Origin: Mucilaginibacter sp.
GTDB taxonomy: Bacteria > Bacteroidota > Bacteroidia > Sphingobacteriales > Sphingobacteriaceae
Direction: 5' to 3'
Assembly (NCBI RefSeq): GCF_028288225.1
Contig: NZ_JAQBOC010000034.1
Span: 1-42,765 of the forward strand
Length of the DNA: 42,765 bases
Shown: piece after piece, positions 7,989 to 16,674 of the stretch
Numbering within the stretch: the stretch's first letter is position 1
Layout of the letters: every line of letters starts with the position of its first letter
The notes under the pieces: model-generated
What the model saw: the letters and a program-made list of their open reading frames with translations, nothing else
Told to the model about the DNA's origin: nothing
Database searches by the model: none
Position numbers and translations under genes: made by a program

Positions 7989-8489
7989 CTAATTTCTAAC
8001 ATCCGCCCAAACCCTGTTTTCTACTGTTATCCTTACACTCAACATAGCAGCATTTAAAACAGTAAATATTATGGCCGTGTAATATAAATGAAATACAAGC
8101 GGGATGAAGGCTATCTCGCAAACAACTTCCATATAATTAGGGTGCTTTAAAAATTTGTAGGGCCCGCGTTTTATAGGGTAAACACCGGGGATCCGGTAGA
8201 TCTTTGTATTCCAATATTTCCCCAGGGACGACAGGGCCCAAAACTTAAACAGTAAAACTGCCAAAAAGATGGCCAGGAAAATCCAGCTGATCTCGGTTCC
8301 TCCTCTTAAATTATACTCCGCTATAATTGAAACAATAAACAGCGTATGCATAGCTATCATAAACGGGTAATGGCTTTGCCCGTATTGAATTGCACCCTGG
8401 CTTAGTAACCATTTCTCGTTCCGGCGCGCTATAAGCAATTCAGAAAGCCGCTGGATTATCAGGAAGGATATGAATATGGTGAAGTACAT
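7989..8489 (-). CDS. Isoprenylcysteine carboxyl methyltransferase-family membrane methyltransferase
   Basis: This 166-residue integral membrane protein has several hydrophobic helices (residues 1-20, 43-60, 65-85 and 127-150). The ICMT/PEMT signature is GVYPIKRGPYKFLKHPNYMEVV, where RGPY and KHPNY form the SAM-binding and active region, followed by ENRVW. The family methylates carboxyl or hydroxyl groups of lipophilic substrates at the membrane. It lies 107 bp downstream of the type III polyketide synthase in the same direction. In bacterial type III PKS operons such enzymes methylate alkylresorcinol/alkylpyrone-type products, so this is the likely role here (inference). Confidence 0.88.
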   Translation of the reverse strand: MYFTIFISFLIIQRLSELLIARRNEKWLLSQGAIQYGQSHYPFMIAMHTLFIVSIIAEYNLRGGTEISWIFLAIFLAVLLFKFWALSSLGKYWNTKIYRIPGVYPIKRGPYKFLKHPNYMEVVCEIAFIPLVFHLYYTAIIFTVLNAAMLSVRITVENRVWADVRN

Positions 8490-8497
8490 TGTTAAAG

Positions 8498-8605
8498 TTG
8501 ATTGAGTGAGCGGTTGATTCGGTTGGTTTTTGATCAGGTTTTTTAATTATTGAGTTGAAAACTTAATCAACTCAATCCAACCCAATCTAACTTAATCAAC
8601 TAATC
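8498..8605. repeat. AATCAACTCAATC-type intergenic repeats
   Basis: The PKS-methyltransferase junction is made of short variants of TTGATTGAGT and AATCAACTCAATCC in both directions. They include a perfect 8-bp hairpin TTGAGTTG/CAACTCAA (8550-8575). The same family appears at 13390-13455. The last few bases overlap the 3' end of the PKS gene. Confidence 0.55.
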
Positions 8606-9648
8606 TTCAACAGCACCATCTCGCTCGAAAAACCGGGCCCCATGGAAAGCATTAAGCCATATCCCTCTTCAAAACCTTCACGCATAAATTTTTCAAGCAC
8701 ATACAATACTGTTGCACTCGACATGTTGCCATAATCATTCATTACTTCACGGGTTGTTTTCAGAAAATCGCCTTCAACACGCAAAGTGTCCTGGTAAGCA
8801 TCAAGCACTTTTTTACCACCTGGATGAAAAATAAAGTTCTTTATATCGCTCATTTGCAGCTGGTGTTTTGATAAAAACTCGTCAATGTCTTCTTTTATAT
8901 GTTCATTAATAAATGTGGGAATATCTTTTGAAAACAGCACCTTAAAACCAGTGTCCTGAAAATCCCAGCCCATAACCTCCAATGAATCGTAATACAATTT
9001 ACTGGATGACCCTATAAAGGTAACCTCATTATTATTTTTATGATTATCGCCTTTTATAATACAGGCTGCTATACCATCAGAAAATAAGCTGGAGCCAATA
9101 AAATTACTTTTGCTGTAATCGCTTTTTATTAAGGTTAAAGAGCAAAGTTCAACGGCTACCAGCAACACTACAGCATCGGGATTAGCTTTTGCCACAGTAT
9201 TTGCCTTTGCCATGCCTGATACGCCTCCACCGCAGCCAAGGCCCCATAAAGGCGAGCGGTTAACGTGCGGATTGAGCCGCATTTTATTAATGATCAGGCC
9301 ATCAAGACTGGGGGTTGCAAGGCCGGTTGTTGAAACAAACAGGATATCGGTAATATCTTCTTTGGCAATGCCTGCTTTCGTAATGCAGTCCTCTACGGCC
9401 TGTACGGAATAATCTAAGGCTGTTTTTATGTAGTCGTTATTCCGCTCCTCAAAAGTGTTCGGTTTTTCGTAATAACTGAGTGGTTTGCAAAAGTTACGGT
9501 ATTTGATCTCTGTATTATCAAACGCAAAGATCAGGCGCTTTGCTTCAGGGAAGTTCTTCGAAAATAACTCCAGCGCCTGCTTCTTAGCTTCTGATTGATC
9601 TGTTTTATATGGTAAGTCTATTTTTGCTGTTGCTGCTATAAAGGGCAT
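8596..9648 (-). CDS. Type III polyketide synthase (chalcone/stilbene synthase family)
   Basis: This homodimeric thiolase-fold enzyme condenses a starter acyl-CoA with malonyl-CoA extenders using one active site. All three catalytic residues are visible: Cys139 in GLGCGGGVSG, His275 in FIFHPGGKKVLDAY and Asn308 in DYGNMSSATV. STTGLATPSLDG (106-117) and the C-terminal GPGFSSEM loop are also typical. At 350 residues it is full length. The methyltransferase gene follows directly, so the pair probably makes a methylated alkylresorcinol or alkylpyrone; the product cannot be deduced. No CoA ligase or hydroxylase is adjacent. Confidence 0.95.
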   Translation of the reverse strand: MPFIAATAKIDLPYKTDQSEAKKQALELFSKNFPEAKRLIFAFDNTEIKYRNFCKPLSYYEKPNTFEERNNDYIKTALDYSVQAVEDCITKAGIAKEDITDILFVSTTGLATPSLDGLIINKMRLNPHVNRSPLWGLGCGGGVSGMAKANTVAKANPDAVVLLVAVELCSLTLIKSDYSKSNFIGSSLFSDGIAACIIKGDNHKNNNEVTFIGSSSKLYYDSLEVMGWDFQDTGFKVLFSKDIPTFINEHIKEDIDEFLSKHQLQMSDIKNFIFHPGGKKVLDAYQDTLRVEGDFLKTTREVMNDYGNMSSATVLYVLEKFMREGFEEGYGLMLSMGPGFSSEMVLLKIS

Positions 9649-9736
9649 ATACGTTTATTTATAAGTACGTAGCCATTAACATGCCAGTTGCTTCATAGTA
9701 GAAAAAATAACTAAAAAGAATAACACAATCTGTTAT

Positions 9737-10267
9737 TCACTCCCTGATAATATACCCAACAGTAAAAGCTACATAACTAAAATTAGCCCCAATAACATTG
9801 TAGGTCCCGGTAAATCTGATATGCCCTGCTTCAAACCCTATCCTCCCTAAAAAACCCAGTTTTATCGTGCCGTAGCCCGAGGTATATAGCTCTTCCCCAC
9901 TGGAATTTTCAAGAATATAATGACGTGTGAACAAGCCCCCGCCCATACCTAAAAAAGGTTTGATCTTTCCTTTGGCAAAATAGTATTCGCCGGTTAAGGT
10001 TGTAGATCCAAAAAAAGAAAATAGCTCATCATTATATTGAGCCTGGTACCCTAAAAAAGCACCCTCGAACCTTACTCCAACTGTAAAATTATCAGATAAA
10101 TAATAATGTGGCTCTACCGCAAGGGTAACTCCGGGCTTTACCCCAAAGCCCTCTGTAGGTTTGGCATAGCCGGCGCCGATATCAGCTTTAAAAGTTCCCC
10201 CAGGTGTTTGTGCATCAACAGAAAAAACAACACTAAATAATGCGAATAGTAGTAACAGTTTTTTCAT
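9737..10267 (-). CDS. Secreted outer-membrane beta-barrel protein
   Basis: MKKLLLLFALFSVVFSVDAQ is a signal peptide. The 156-residue mature part has alternating beta-strand pattern and Gly/Tyr/Phe richness (ADIGAGYAKP, VGVRFEGAFLGY, GEYYFAKGKIKPFLGMGGG, FTVGYIIRE), typical of an eight-stranded OmpA/OmpW-like barrel ending on an aromatic-rich strand. No enzymatic motif is seen. It lies after DUF2723 on the same strand, with a hairpin in between that probably separates the transcripts. Confidence 0.8.
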   Translation of the reverse strand: MKKLLLLFALFSVVFSVDAQTPGGTFKADIGAGYAKPTEGFGVKPGVTLAVEPHYYLSDNFTVGVRFEGAFLGYQAQYNDELFSFFGSTTLTGEYYFAKGKIKPFLGMGGGLFTRHYILENSSGEELYTSGYGTIKLGFLGRIGFEAGHIRFTGTYNVIGANFSYVAFTVGYIIRE

Positions 10268-10287
10268 GAATGGTTATAAGTACCATA

Positions 10288-10322
10288 AACTTACGGAATT
10301 ATGAACGCTCCGTAAGTTTTTT
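10288..10322 (-). terminator. Hairpin between DUF2723 gene and barrel gene
   Basis: AACTTACGGA (10288-10297) pairs perfectly with TCCGTAAGTT (10309-10318) across an 11-base loop. The T-run is stronger on the plus strand, but the only genes reading in are on the minus strand, where it follows the DUF2723 stop by about 11 bases. It probably works as that gene's terminator. Confidence 0.5.
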
Positions 10323-10332
10323 AGCACACATA

Positions 10333-13300
10333 TTATCGCATCAAAACAGCAAACTTATTGCTATAATCCTTTAGCTGGGCCTGTAATTGTTTACTTAATT
10401 CCATTTCATTGTTGTTCCGCGTAGTATCTGCCATTCCGTTTAACAGCTGTACGCCAAGCTGAACGGTACGCTGATCAATATTTGGTTTATTATTTTGCAA
10501 CAGGTTATAGTTATAATCCAGCTGGTCTGAAATAAAATTGGCAACACCTTTTACGTATCTGGTGCCTAAAGCTTTATCGCCAAGGTTATACGCATTTTCT
10601 GCAAGGAAAAATTTTTGTGCAGCCGTATCAATATCAGGGTTAATGTCAGGCATTTGTTCATCAAATTTATGAACAGCTTTTAATGCAAGGTCGCGGTGTC
10701 CGTTCTTTATAAGGCCTTGTGCCAGGTCATTAAATGTAATTTCCATTGTCAGGTAAAACTGGGTTAATGCCACATCATCCAGGTATTTTGCTTTTTTATA
10801 GTTACCGAACTTAAATTTGTGCACTACATTGTTATACATCACCAGGCTATTGGTCTTCGTTCCCTGACCGGTTGATTTGTCCGTTTCCGCTTTAAACGGG
10901 ATCAGATGATAAACAAAACCCTCTTTGTACAAGTAAGGCTGTAAGCCAAACATGGCTTCGGAACCCATAGTTGTAGTAAAGCAAATTGGCCGCTCCCACT
11001 TATTGTGGGCCAGCATATCAATCATGGCCAGGTTATCTTTGGTCACATAATTTGAGTTGTATTTCCATTCCATAACATCGGCCAGCTTATTCTTTTGTTC
11101 GGGAGTAACCACGCCATTTTTAACCACTTCGTCGGGGTTAACCGTTAACTTAAAGTTTTTGGTTGGCAAATAGTTTAGTACATCCCCGCTTTGGTAGCTT
11201 ACCTTGGTACGGCTGTCATCAGATGTTATGAAATCAAAAATATCTTTCAACTCAACTGATCCCGGGATCTTGGCATCATTAAAATAGATCACATCGCGTG
11301 TGCCGGCCTTATACTTATCAAAAGGAAGGGTAACAGGCAGTGGTGCAGATTGGTTCATCTTCTTTTGCATTTGGTGAATGTACCAATCACCGCTAAAAAG
11401 GCTCATACAAACAATACGTACATCGGGCCTTATGCCTTCAACTTCCTGGTCATACCATAACGAGTAGGTGTCATTATCGCCATTGGTAAACAGGATAGCA
11501 TTTTTTGGGCACGATATTAAATAGTTGTAAGCCATATCATGCGGGATAGTTTTGGTTGACCGGTCATGCCCCTTCCATTCTTTAAACGCCAATAACACCG
11601 GCACCGCCAGCATACATATGGCAAACGAGCCTATTGCGGCAAGCCTTGCATTGAGCTTTTTCCGGGCAATTTCTGCAAAGGCAATAAAACCCAATCCTAT
11701 CCATATAGCAAATGCATAAAAAGAGCCGACATATGAATAATCACGCTCGCGGGGCTGGACCGAATTTTGATTTACATAAAGCACAATAGCTATTCCGGTG
11801 AAAAAGAAAAGCAGTGCTATTACCAGCGCATCGCGTTTTTTGCGTCTAAAGTGATAAGCAGCACCCAGCAAACCCAATATAAACGGTAAGGCATATAAAG
11901 GTGCATAATTGGTTCCCTGCGTTATTGATTTTGGCAGATGTTTGGAGCCGTCAAGAATACCGCTCGTCCAGTTGCCGTTAACATCCTGTGAGCTAAACTG
12001 TCCGTTCATTTGATTATATCGGCCAACAAAGTTCCACAAAAAGTAGCGGGCATACATCTGGTACATTTGCCAGCTGAACATCCACTTCAGGTTATCCGCA
12101 AACGTAGGCGCCTGTCCATCGGCCAGGTTTAACCATTGTTTATAAAATTGTAAGTTCTGCGCATAATACGGGTCTGATTCCGTACTCCATATCCGTGGCA
12201 AAAAGGTAGTATGATCATACACATAATCCGATTTTTTACCGGCGCTTTCATACGTTGCTTTTCCTCTCGAATAAATAGTATTGCCATCTTTTTGATCTAT
12301 AATTTTGGCATCAAAATATGGGCCTGATAACAATGGGGTTTCACCATACTGGATCCTGTTGAGGTAGCTGTACAGAGTAAAAGCGTTATCAGGATGTGAA
12401 TTATTCAGATCGGTATTGGCAGTTGCCCTGATGGGGATATAAACAAATGAGCTATAGCCAAAATAAATAAAGGCAACACACAAAAGTGCAAGGTTTAACA
12501 TTGGTTTTTTATTGCGGATGCTATACCAGATCCCTGCTGCAACTGCGCCCATCAGCAATAAAAAGAAAAAAGCGGCACCGCTGCCAAAGCCCATTCCTAA
12601 TGAGTTTACAAAGAAGAGATCTGCCCAGGCGGCAAAATATATGGTGTATCCCCTTATCCCGAACTGAACAAGCCCAAGTATAACTATGCTTATTAAAAAA
12701 GCGATAATGCCGCGTTTAACCGTGATGTTATTATACCTGCGAAAATAGTAAACCATGGCAATGGCCGGGATGGTTAGCAAATTGAGTAAATGGATCCCTA
12801 TTGACAGGCCCACTATGTAAGCAATAAGCACTATCCATTTATCAGCTCCTGCCTCGTCAGCATGGGCATCCCACTTTAATATTGCCCAAAAAACAACCGC
12901 CGTACATAATGATGAAAGCGCAAATACAATGGTTTCAACAGCCGAAAACCAAAAGGTATCGGTATAGGTAAATGCCAGTGCGCCTACTAAACCTGCACCC
13001 ATAATTAAATAAAGGTGTGAGTTTTCAATCTCTTCTCCCCTGCCATTCAACAGTTTTTTGGCCAATGCGGTTATCGTCCAAAATAAAAACATAATGGTTG
13101 CCCCGCTGGCCAATGCTGACATTAAATTAGTAAAGTATGGCACTTTTGCATTGTCACCAAATGATAAAAGTGAAAATACTTTGCCCAGCATGGCAAATAA
13201 AGGATAGCCCGGTTGGTGCGATACCTGCAAACGATAAGCGCAAGAAATAAATTCGCCGCAATCCCAAAAGCTTACGGAGGGTTCTAAAGTAAGGATGTAG

Positions 13301-13362
13301 GTTGCTGACGCAATTGCAAAGCAAAGCCAGCCTAAAAGGTTATTGATCTTTTTGTAATGCAT
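10333..13362 (-). CDS. DUF2723 (GT117-type) polytopic membrane protein, protein O-mannosyltransferase-like
   Basis: This 1009-residue protein has roughly a dozen hydrophobic helices in the first 560 residues, then a large soluble C-terminal half with helical repeats. The first loop has FWDCGEF (residues 32-38) followed by SHQPGYPLF (48-56). This resembles the acidic catalytic loop and H-x-P-G-Y-P pattern of PMT/ArnT-type GT-C glycosyltransferases. DUF2723 is widespread in Bacteroidota and classed with GT-C enzymes; a role in periplasmic glycan transfer from a lipid donor is likely but inferred. The ORF is complete and apparently monocistronic. Confidence 0.88.
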   Translation of the reverse strand: MHYKKINNLLGWLCFAIASATYILTLEPSVSFWDCGEFISCAYRLQVSHQPGYPLFAMLGKVFSLLSFGDNAKVPYFTNLMSALASGATIMFLFWTITALAKKLLNGRGEEIENSHLYLIMGAGLVGALAFTYTDTFWFSAVETIVFALSSLCTAVVFWAILKWDAHADEAGADKWIVLIAYIVGLSIGIHLLNLLTIPAIAMVYYFRRYNNITVKRGIIAFLISIVILGLVQFGIRGYTIYFAAWADLFFVNSLGMGFGSGAAFFFLLLMGAVAAGIWYSIRNKKPMLNLALLCVAFIYFGYSSFVYIPIRATANTDLNNSHPDNAFTLYSYLNRIQYGETPLLSGPYFDAKIIDQKDGNTIYSRGKATYESAGKKSDYVYDHTTFLPRIWSTESDPYYAQNLQFYKQWLNLADGQAPTFADNLKWMFSWQMYQMYARYFLWNFVGRYNQMNGQFSSQDVNGNWTSGILDGSKHLPKSITQGTNYAPLYALPFILGLLGAAYHFRRKKRDALVIALLFFFTGIAIVLYVNQNSVQPRERDYSYVGSFYAFAIWIGLGFIAFAEIARKKLNARLAAIGSFAICMLAVPVLLAFKEWKGHDRSTKTIPHDMAYNYLISCPKNAILFTNGDNDTYSLWYDQEVEGIRPDVRIVCMSLFSGDWYIHQMQKKMNQSAPLPVTLPFDKYKAGTRDVIYFNDAKIPGSVELKDIFDFITSDDSRTKVSYQSGDVLNYLPTKNFKLTVNPDEVVKNGVVTPEQKNKLADVMEWKYNSNYVTKDNLAMIDMLAHNKWERPICFTTTMGSEAMFGLQPYLYKEGFVYHLIPFKAETDKSTGQGTKTNSLVMYNNVVHKFKFGNYKKAKYLDDVALTQFYLTMEITFNDLAQGLIKNGHRDLALKAVHKFDEQMPDINPDIDTAAQKFFLAENAYNLGDKALGTRYVKGVANFISDQLDYNYNLLQNNKPNIDQRTVQLGVQLLNGMADTTRNNNEMELSKQLQAQLKDYSNKFAVLMR

Positions 13363-13659
13363 GGAGATGGTGTGTGTAGAGTTTAGTCATTAAGTTGATT
13401 GAATTATGTTTAGTTGGTTAGATTTAATAATGTTTTTCTAATCAACCAATACACCAATTTCCACCTAATTTTTTAATCCTTATTGAAATTTAACACCTGT
13501 TAACATACTTTAACAAAAAACCGGGCTGATTTAACACTTGCAGAAGTCTTTTGATATTTACACTTGATCTATTGAAAGACAAATGGTTAGCATTATTTTT
13601 ATAAAAAATACTTATAGAAAGGATAAACTGGCGGGTAGTATGGTGATGGAATCAATAAA
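13363..13659. other. Intergenic, simple repeats only
   Basis: I see no gene here. Between 13390 and 13455 lie variants of TAAGTTGATTGAATTA and TCTAATCAACCAAT, the same family as at 8498-8605. The rest is A+T-rich and presumably holds the DUF2723 promoter; no box was convincing enough to name. Confidence 0.5.
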
Positions 13660-13842
13660 TTAATTTTCGGCCATCTGCTTATTTTTAAGCTCTTCAATCT
13701 TATCGTCGATTATTTGTATTGACTGCTGAAGTGTGTTGAGGTATAGGTTGGATGGATGATCGTCGTCACCAGACATCGTTAAATAATTAAGAACTTCAGT
13801 AATTCTTTCTTTTGATCGGTGGAATTTATTTAAATCGGCCAT
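13660..13842 (-). CDS. Small hypothetical protein, helical
   Basis: Starting at the ATG at 13840-13842 this encodes 60 residues (MADLNKFHRSKERITEVLNY.. to ..EELKNKQMAEN). It is charged, soluble, and predicted helical with heptad-like Leu/Ile spacing in the C-terminal half (LQQSIQIIDDKIEELKNK), so a small coiled-coil or dimeric protein is plausible. A TTG two codons upstream is an alternative start. No family is recognised. Amino-acid use looks protein-like, which supports reality. Confidence 0.55.
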   Translation of the reverse strand: MADLNKFHRSKERITEVLNYLTMSGDDDHPSNLYLNTLQQSIQIIDDKIEELKNKQMAEN

Positions 13843-13975
13843 AACCAAATTATTTAATTAGCCCTTTTACGGTTCAGGTTACGCAACAGTTCCAAAAGCT
13901 TATCAACAATGTTAGTTTTATTAACATTGTTACATAAATGTTACATAGCACTATGAATTTCAGCAAATAGCACAA

Positions 13976-14002
13976 TAAAAAAGCCGGTATACAATACCGG
14001 CT
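13976..14002 (-). terminator. Rho-independent terminator of the NTF2-like gene
   Basis: AGCCGGTAT (13982-13990), loop ACA, ATACCGGCT (13994-14002) is a perfect 9-bp stem. On the minus strand it is followed by a run of six T. It lies 30 bases past the stop at 14032. Confidence 0.88.
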
Positions 14003-14031
14003 CCTAATATCAATACAAAAGTTTTTTAAAT

Positions 14032-14904
14032 TTACTCGTTTTCAATTGCCGAAAATGCTTCTAACAGAACATTCCATTTGTGGTTTTTATCTAATTCCCA
14101 AATACGAACGTAGTTAAAATTACTTACAATGCTTCCTTTTTTAATTCGGGCTTTCCCATAGGTATAAGCAAGATCATTACTGGTTGAACGGCCACCGTTA
14201 ACTGTTTGGGCACTGATGGAGATCCCTTCGTTATCAATAAACTTCATTACCTGCTCCCGCCCGGTTAATGGGTCAAAGCCCGGAAAGTAGTAATGTCCCT
14301 CAAGGCTTAAAAACTCCTTATAAGTTGCCAATGTTGAAATTGTTAATGAATGATTAAACAACTCGTCAGTAGCCAGGATGATCTTTTTGCCATTAAACGG
14401 ATCTTTGCTTGGAGCAACTTTCTTATCCGGCTCAGGACTCCTGAAATCTGTTAAAGCTTCTTTTTCCGGTTCAGGGTGTTGTATGCCAAGGTCAATCAGT
14501 AGCTTAAACTTGCCTTCGCTGTCATTACGCCAAATTGAAACATAGTCGCCAAATACTTTATCATCATCGGTTTTACCATTTTGATAAATATATGGGCCGG
14601 CAGAAAATGCAAGATCGCCATTGCCGGAGATCCTGGCAAAATCAGGCTTCCAGCTTAGGGAGCCCGCCTGCTTATCAATATTGTTATAAAACTCTGTGAT
14701 ACTAACAGCATCTGGCTTAAAAACAATGCCTTCAGGGTCAGCAACAGCTAAAAATGCATTTTTTATACCTTTTCGCTCAACCAGTTTATTGAAACTTTTC
14801 TCTGCATCTATAACCTTATTTACATTAACAGGTTCGGTAGTTTGCGCAATTGATACTTTATTTAAGCCGATTAATATAATTGCGGCTAATAATATTCTTT
14901 TCAT
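14032..14904 (-). CDS. Secreted protein with two NTF2-like/DUF4440-type domains
   Basis: MKRILLAAIILIGLNKVSIAQ is a signal peptide. The mature 269 residues show two similar alpha+beta repeats. The first (about 30-145) runs from VIDAEKSFNKLVERKGIKNAF to FKLLIDLGIQ; the second (about 180-285) runs from LATYKEFLSLEGHYYFPGFD to HKWNVLLEAFSAIE. This matches the DUF4440/SnoaL-like cone fold used by ketosteroid-isomerase-type enzymes and binding domains. No catalytic set is clear, so function is unknown. It is transcribed alone, ended by the terminator at 13976-14002. Confidence 0.72.
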   Translation of the reverse strand: MKRILLAAIILIGLNKVSIAQTTEPVNVNKVIDAEKSFNKLVERKGIKNAFLAVADPEGIVFKPDAVSITEFYNNIDKQAGSLSWKPDFARISGNGDLAFSAGPYIYQNGKTDDDKVFGDYVSIWRNDSEGKFKLLIDLGIQHPEPEKEALTDFRSPEPDKKVAPSKDPFNGKKIILATDELFNHSLTISTLATYKEFLSLEGHYYFPGFDPLTGREQVMKFIDNEGISISAQTVNGGRSTSNDLAYTYGKARIKKGSIVSNFNYVRIWELDKNHKWNVLLEAFSAIENE

Positions 14905-15032
14905 TATTTTTTTATAGATATATGGGCAAATTTATAATAATTTATCAGGCGGCAGTTTATTAAATCAAATCTGACAAAATGAAATAATTTATTTTACAAC
15001 GGCAAGATTGACATGTAACGAAATATTTCCAA

Positions 15033-16496
15033 TTAAATTTTACTCCAGTTTGTACCTTCCTTGCTATCGTTTAACTGAAAGCCTATTTGCTGCAGGCCAT
15101 TTCTTATTTTATCTGATGTGGCATAATCGTGGTTCGCCTTAGCCTCGTTCCTTAATGTAACAACCAGGTTTAATATTTTGGGCAGATCGTCATTGGCAGC
15201 CTGTTCATTTTTTAAACCTAACACATCAAGCACAAATATGTTCATCAAATTTTTTAAGATCTCCAGGTTTAAGGCATCAATTTTCATTTTGCCATCCTGA
15301 ACAGAATTAATAATGCGCGATGCCTCAAAAAGCTCCGCAATTAATACCGGGCTGTTAAAATCATCATTCATAGCCGCATAGCAACGATCAAGCAAGGATT
15401 GTATTTCAACGTCAGTAGCTGCCGATGTTTTTAAGCCATCAAGCAAACCAAAGGCATTCATTAATCGCTTAAACCCTTTTTCGGATGCTTCCATGGCATC
15501 GTTACCGAAATCAAGTGTACTGCGATAATTAGCCTGCAGCATAAAAAAGCGTACCGTCATCGGGCTATAGCCCTTTTTCAATATTGAATTTTCGCCCGAA
15601 AAAAGTTCATGCGGTAAAAAACTATTACCTAATGATTTGGACATTTTTTGGCCGTTTACCGTGAGCATATTGGTGTGAAACCAATAATTTGCCGGGTTTT
15701 TACCGCAAGCGGCTACGTTTTGGGCAATTTCATTTGTATGATGAGTTGGCGCCAGGTCAATACCGCCGCCATGAATGTCAAATTGCTCACCCAGGTATTT
15801 ATGGCTCATTGCCGAGCATTCCAAATGCCAGCCCGGGAAACCTATCCCCCATGGTGACGGCCACTTCATCAGGTGCTCAGGCTTAGCTTTTATCCATAGG
15901 GCAAAATCAAGCTTACCACGTTTGTCATCCTGGCCACCAAGTGTACGGGTATTGTTTAACAGATCCTCAAGGTTTCTGCCGTTCAAAATACCATAGTCCT
16001 GCGTTTTATTATATTTTTCAACATCAAAATAAACTGAACCGTCAACTTCATAAGCATAACCTTTATCTATAATAATTTTTACCAGTTCAATTTGCTCAAT
16101 AATATGCCCGGTTGCAGTAGGCTCAATGCTTGGTGGCAGGATATTAAAGATCTGCATAACGTCATGAAAACCTACAGTGTACTTCTGTACAATTTCCATA
16201 GGTTCAAGCTGGGCTATTTTAGCTTTTTTCGAGATCTTATCTTCACCTTCATCACCGCCATCCCCTTCCAGGTGACCGGCATCGGTAACATTGCGCACAT
16301 AACGCACTTTATAACCCAGGTGGGTAAGGTAACGGAATATCAGGTCGAAAGATATATAGGTACGGCAGTTACCCAGGTGTACATCGCTGTAAACCGTAGG
16401 CCCGCAAACATACATCCCTACATGTGGAGGATTTAGCGGTTCAAATTTTTCTTTTTTGCGTGTTAAAGTGTTGTAAACAAACAAATTTTGTTCCAT
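15033..16496 (-). CDS. cysS: Cysteinyl-tRNA synthetase
   Basis: This class I synthetase charges tRNA-Cys. The N-terminal CGPTVYSDVHLGNCRTY contains the zinc ligand Cys31 and the HIGH-equivalent HLGN (residues 40-43). Further motifs are GFPGWHLECSAMS (zinc ligand Cys227), HHTNEIAQ and KMSKS (284-288), followed by the helical anticodon-binding domain. At 487 residues it is normal length and complete. It appears monocistronic. Confidence 0.97.
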   Translation of the reverse strand: MEQNLFVYNTLTRKKEKFEPLNPPHVGMYVCGPTVYSDVHLGNCRTYISFDLIFRYLTHLGYKVRYVRNVTDAGHLEGDGGDEGEDKISKKAKIAQLEPMEIVQKYTVGFHDVMQIFNILPPSIEPTATGHIIEQIELVKIIIDKGYAYEVDGSVYFDVEKYNKTQDYGILNGRNLEDLLNNTRTLGGQDDKRGKLDFALWIKAKPEHLMKWPSPWGIGFPGWHLECSAMSHKYLGEQFDIHGGGIDLAPTHHTNEIAQNVAACGKNPANYWFHTNMLTVNGQKMSKSLGNSFLPHELFSGENSILKKGYSPMTVRFFMLQANYRSTLDFGNDAMEASEKGFKRLMNAFGLLDGLKTSAATDVEIQSLLDRCYAAMNDDFNSPVLIAELFEASRIINSVQDGKMKIDALNLEILKNLMNIFVLDVLGLKNEQAANDDLPKILNLVVTLRNEAKANHDYATSDKIRNGLQQIGFQLNDSKEGTNWSKI

Positions 16497-16521
16497 GAGC
16501 GCAAACTTAATATTTTTTAGT

Positions 16522-16613
16522 GAGTAGAAGATAGAGACCAGAGATTAGGGGTCAGACTTTGGTCATAATAATAAATTATCCTTTCCCGGTCTCTAATCTC
16601 CGGTCTCTTCTAT
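16522..16613. repeat. Inverted AGAGACC/AGAGATTAG-type intergenic repeat
   Basis: The left arm contains GAGACCAGAGATTAGG (from about 16534) and the right arm (16585-16613) reads GGTCTCTAATCTCCGGTCTC, an imperfect complement separated by about 30 bases. It belongs to the same family as 1934-1973 and 7600-7666. No gene is present between cysS and the oxygenase. Confidence 0.6.
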
Positions 16614-16674
16614 ATAACTTAAGTTATTTTTAACGAAACATAAGGCCGTTATTCATAAACTAATCTCTGAAAAC

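Noticed and set aside
7664..8002. A 112-codon minus-strand open frame
   Set aside because: It is made of the six hairpins and terminal repeats of the element at 7668-7981 and overlaps the methyltransferase end; no protein-like features.
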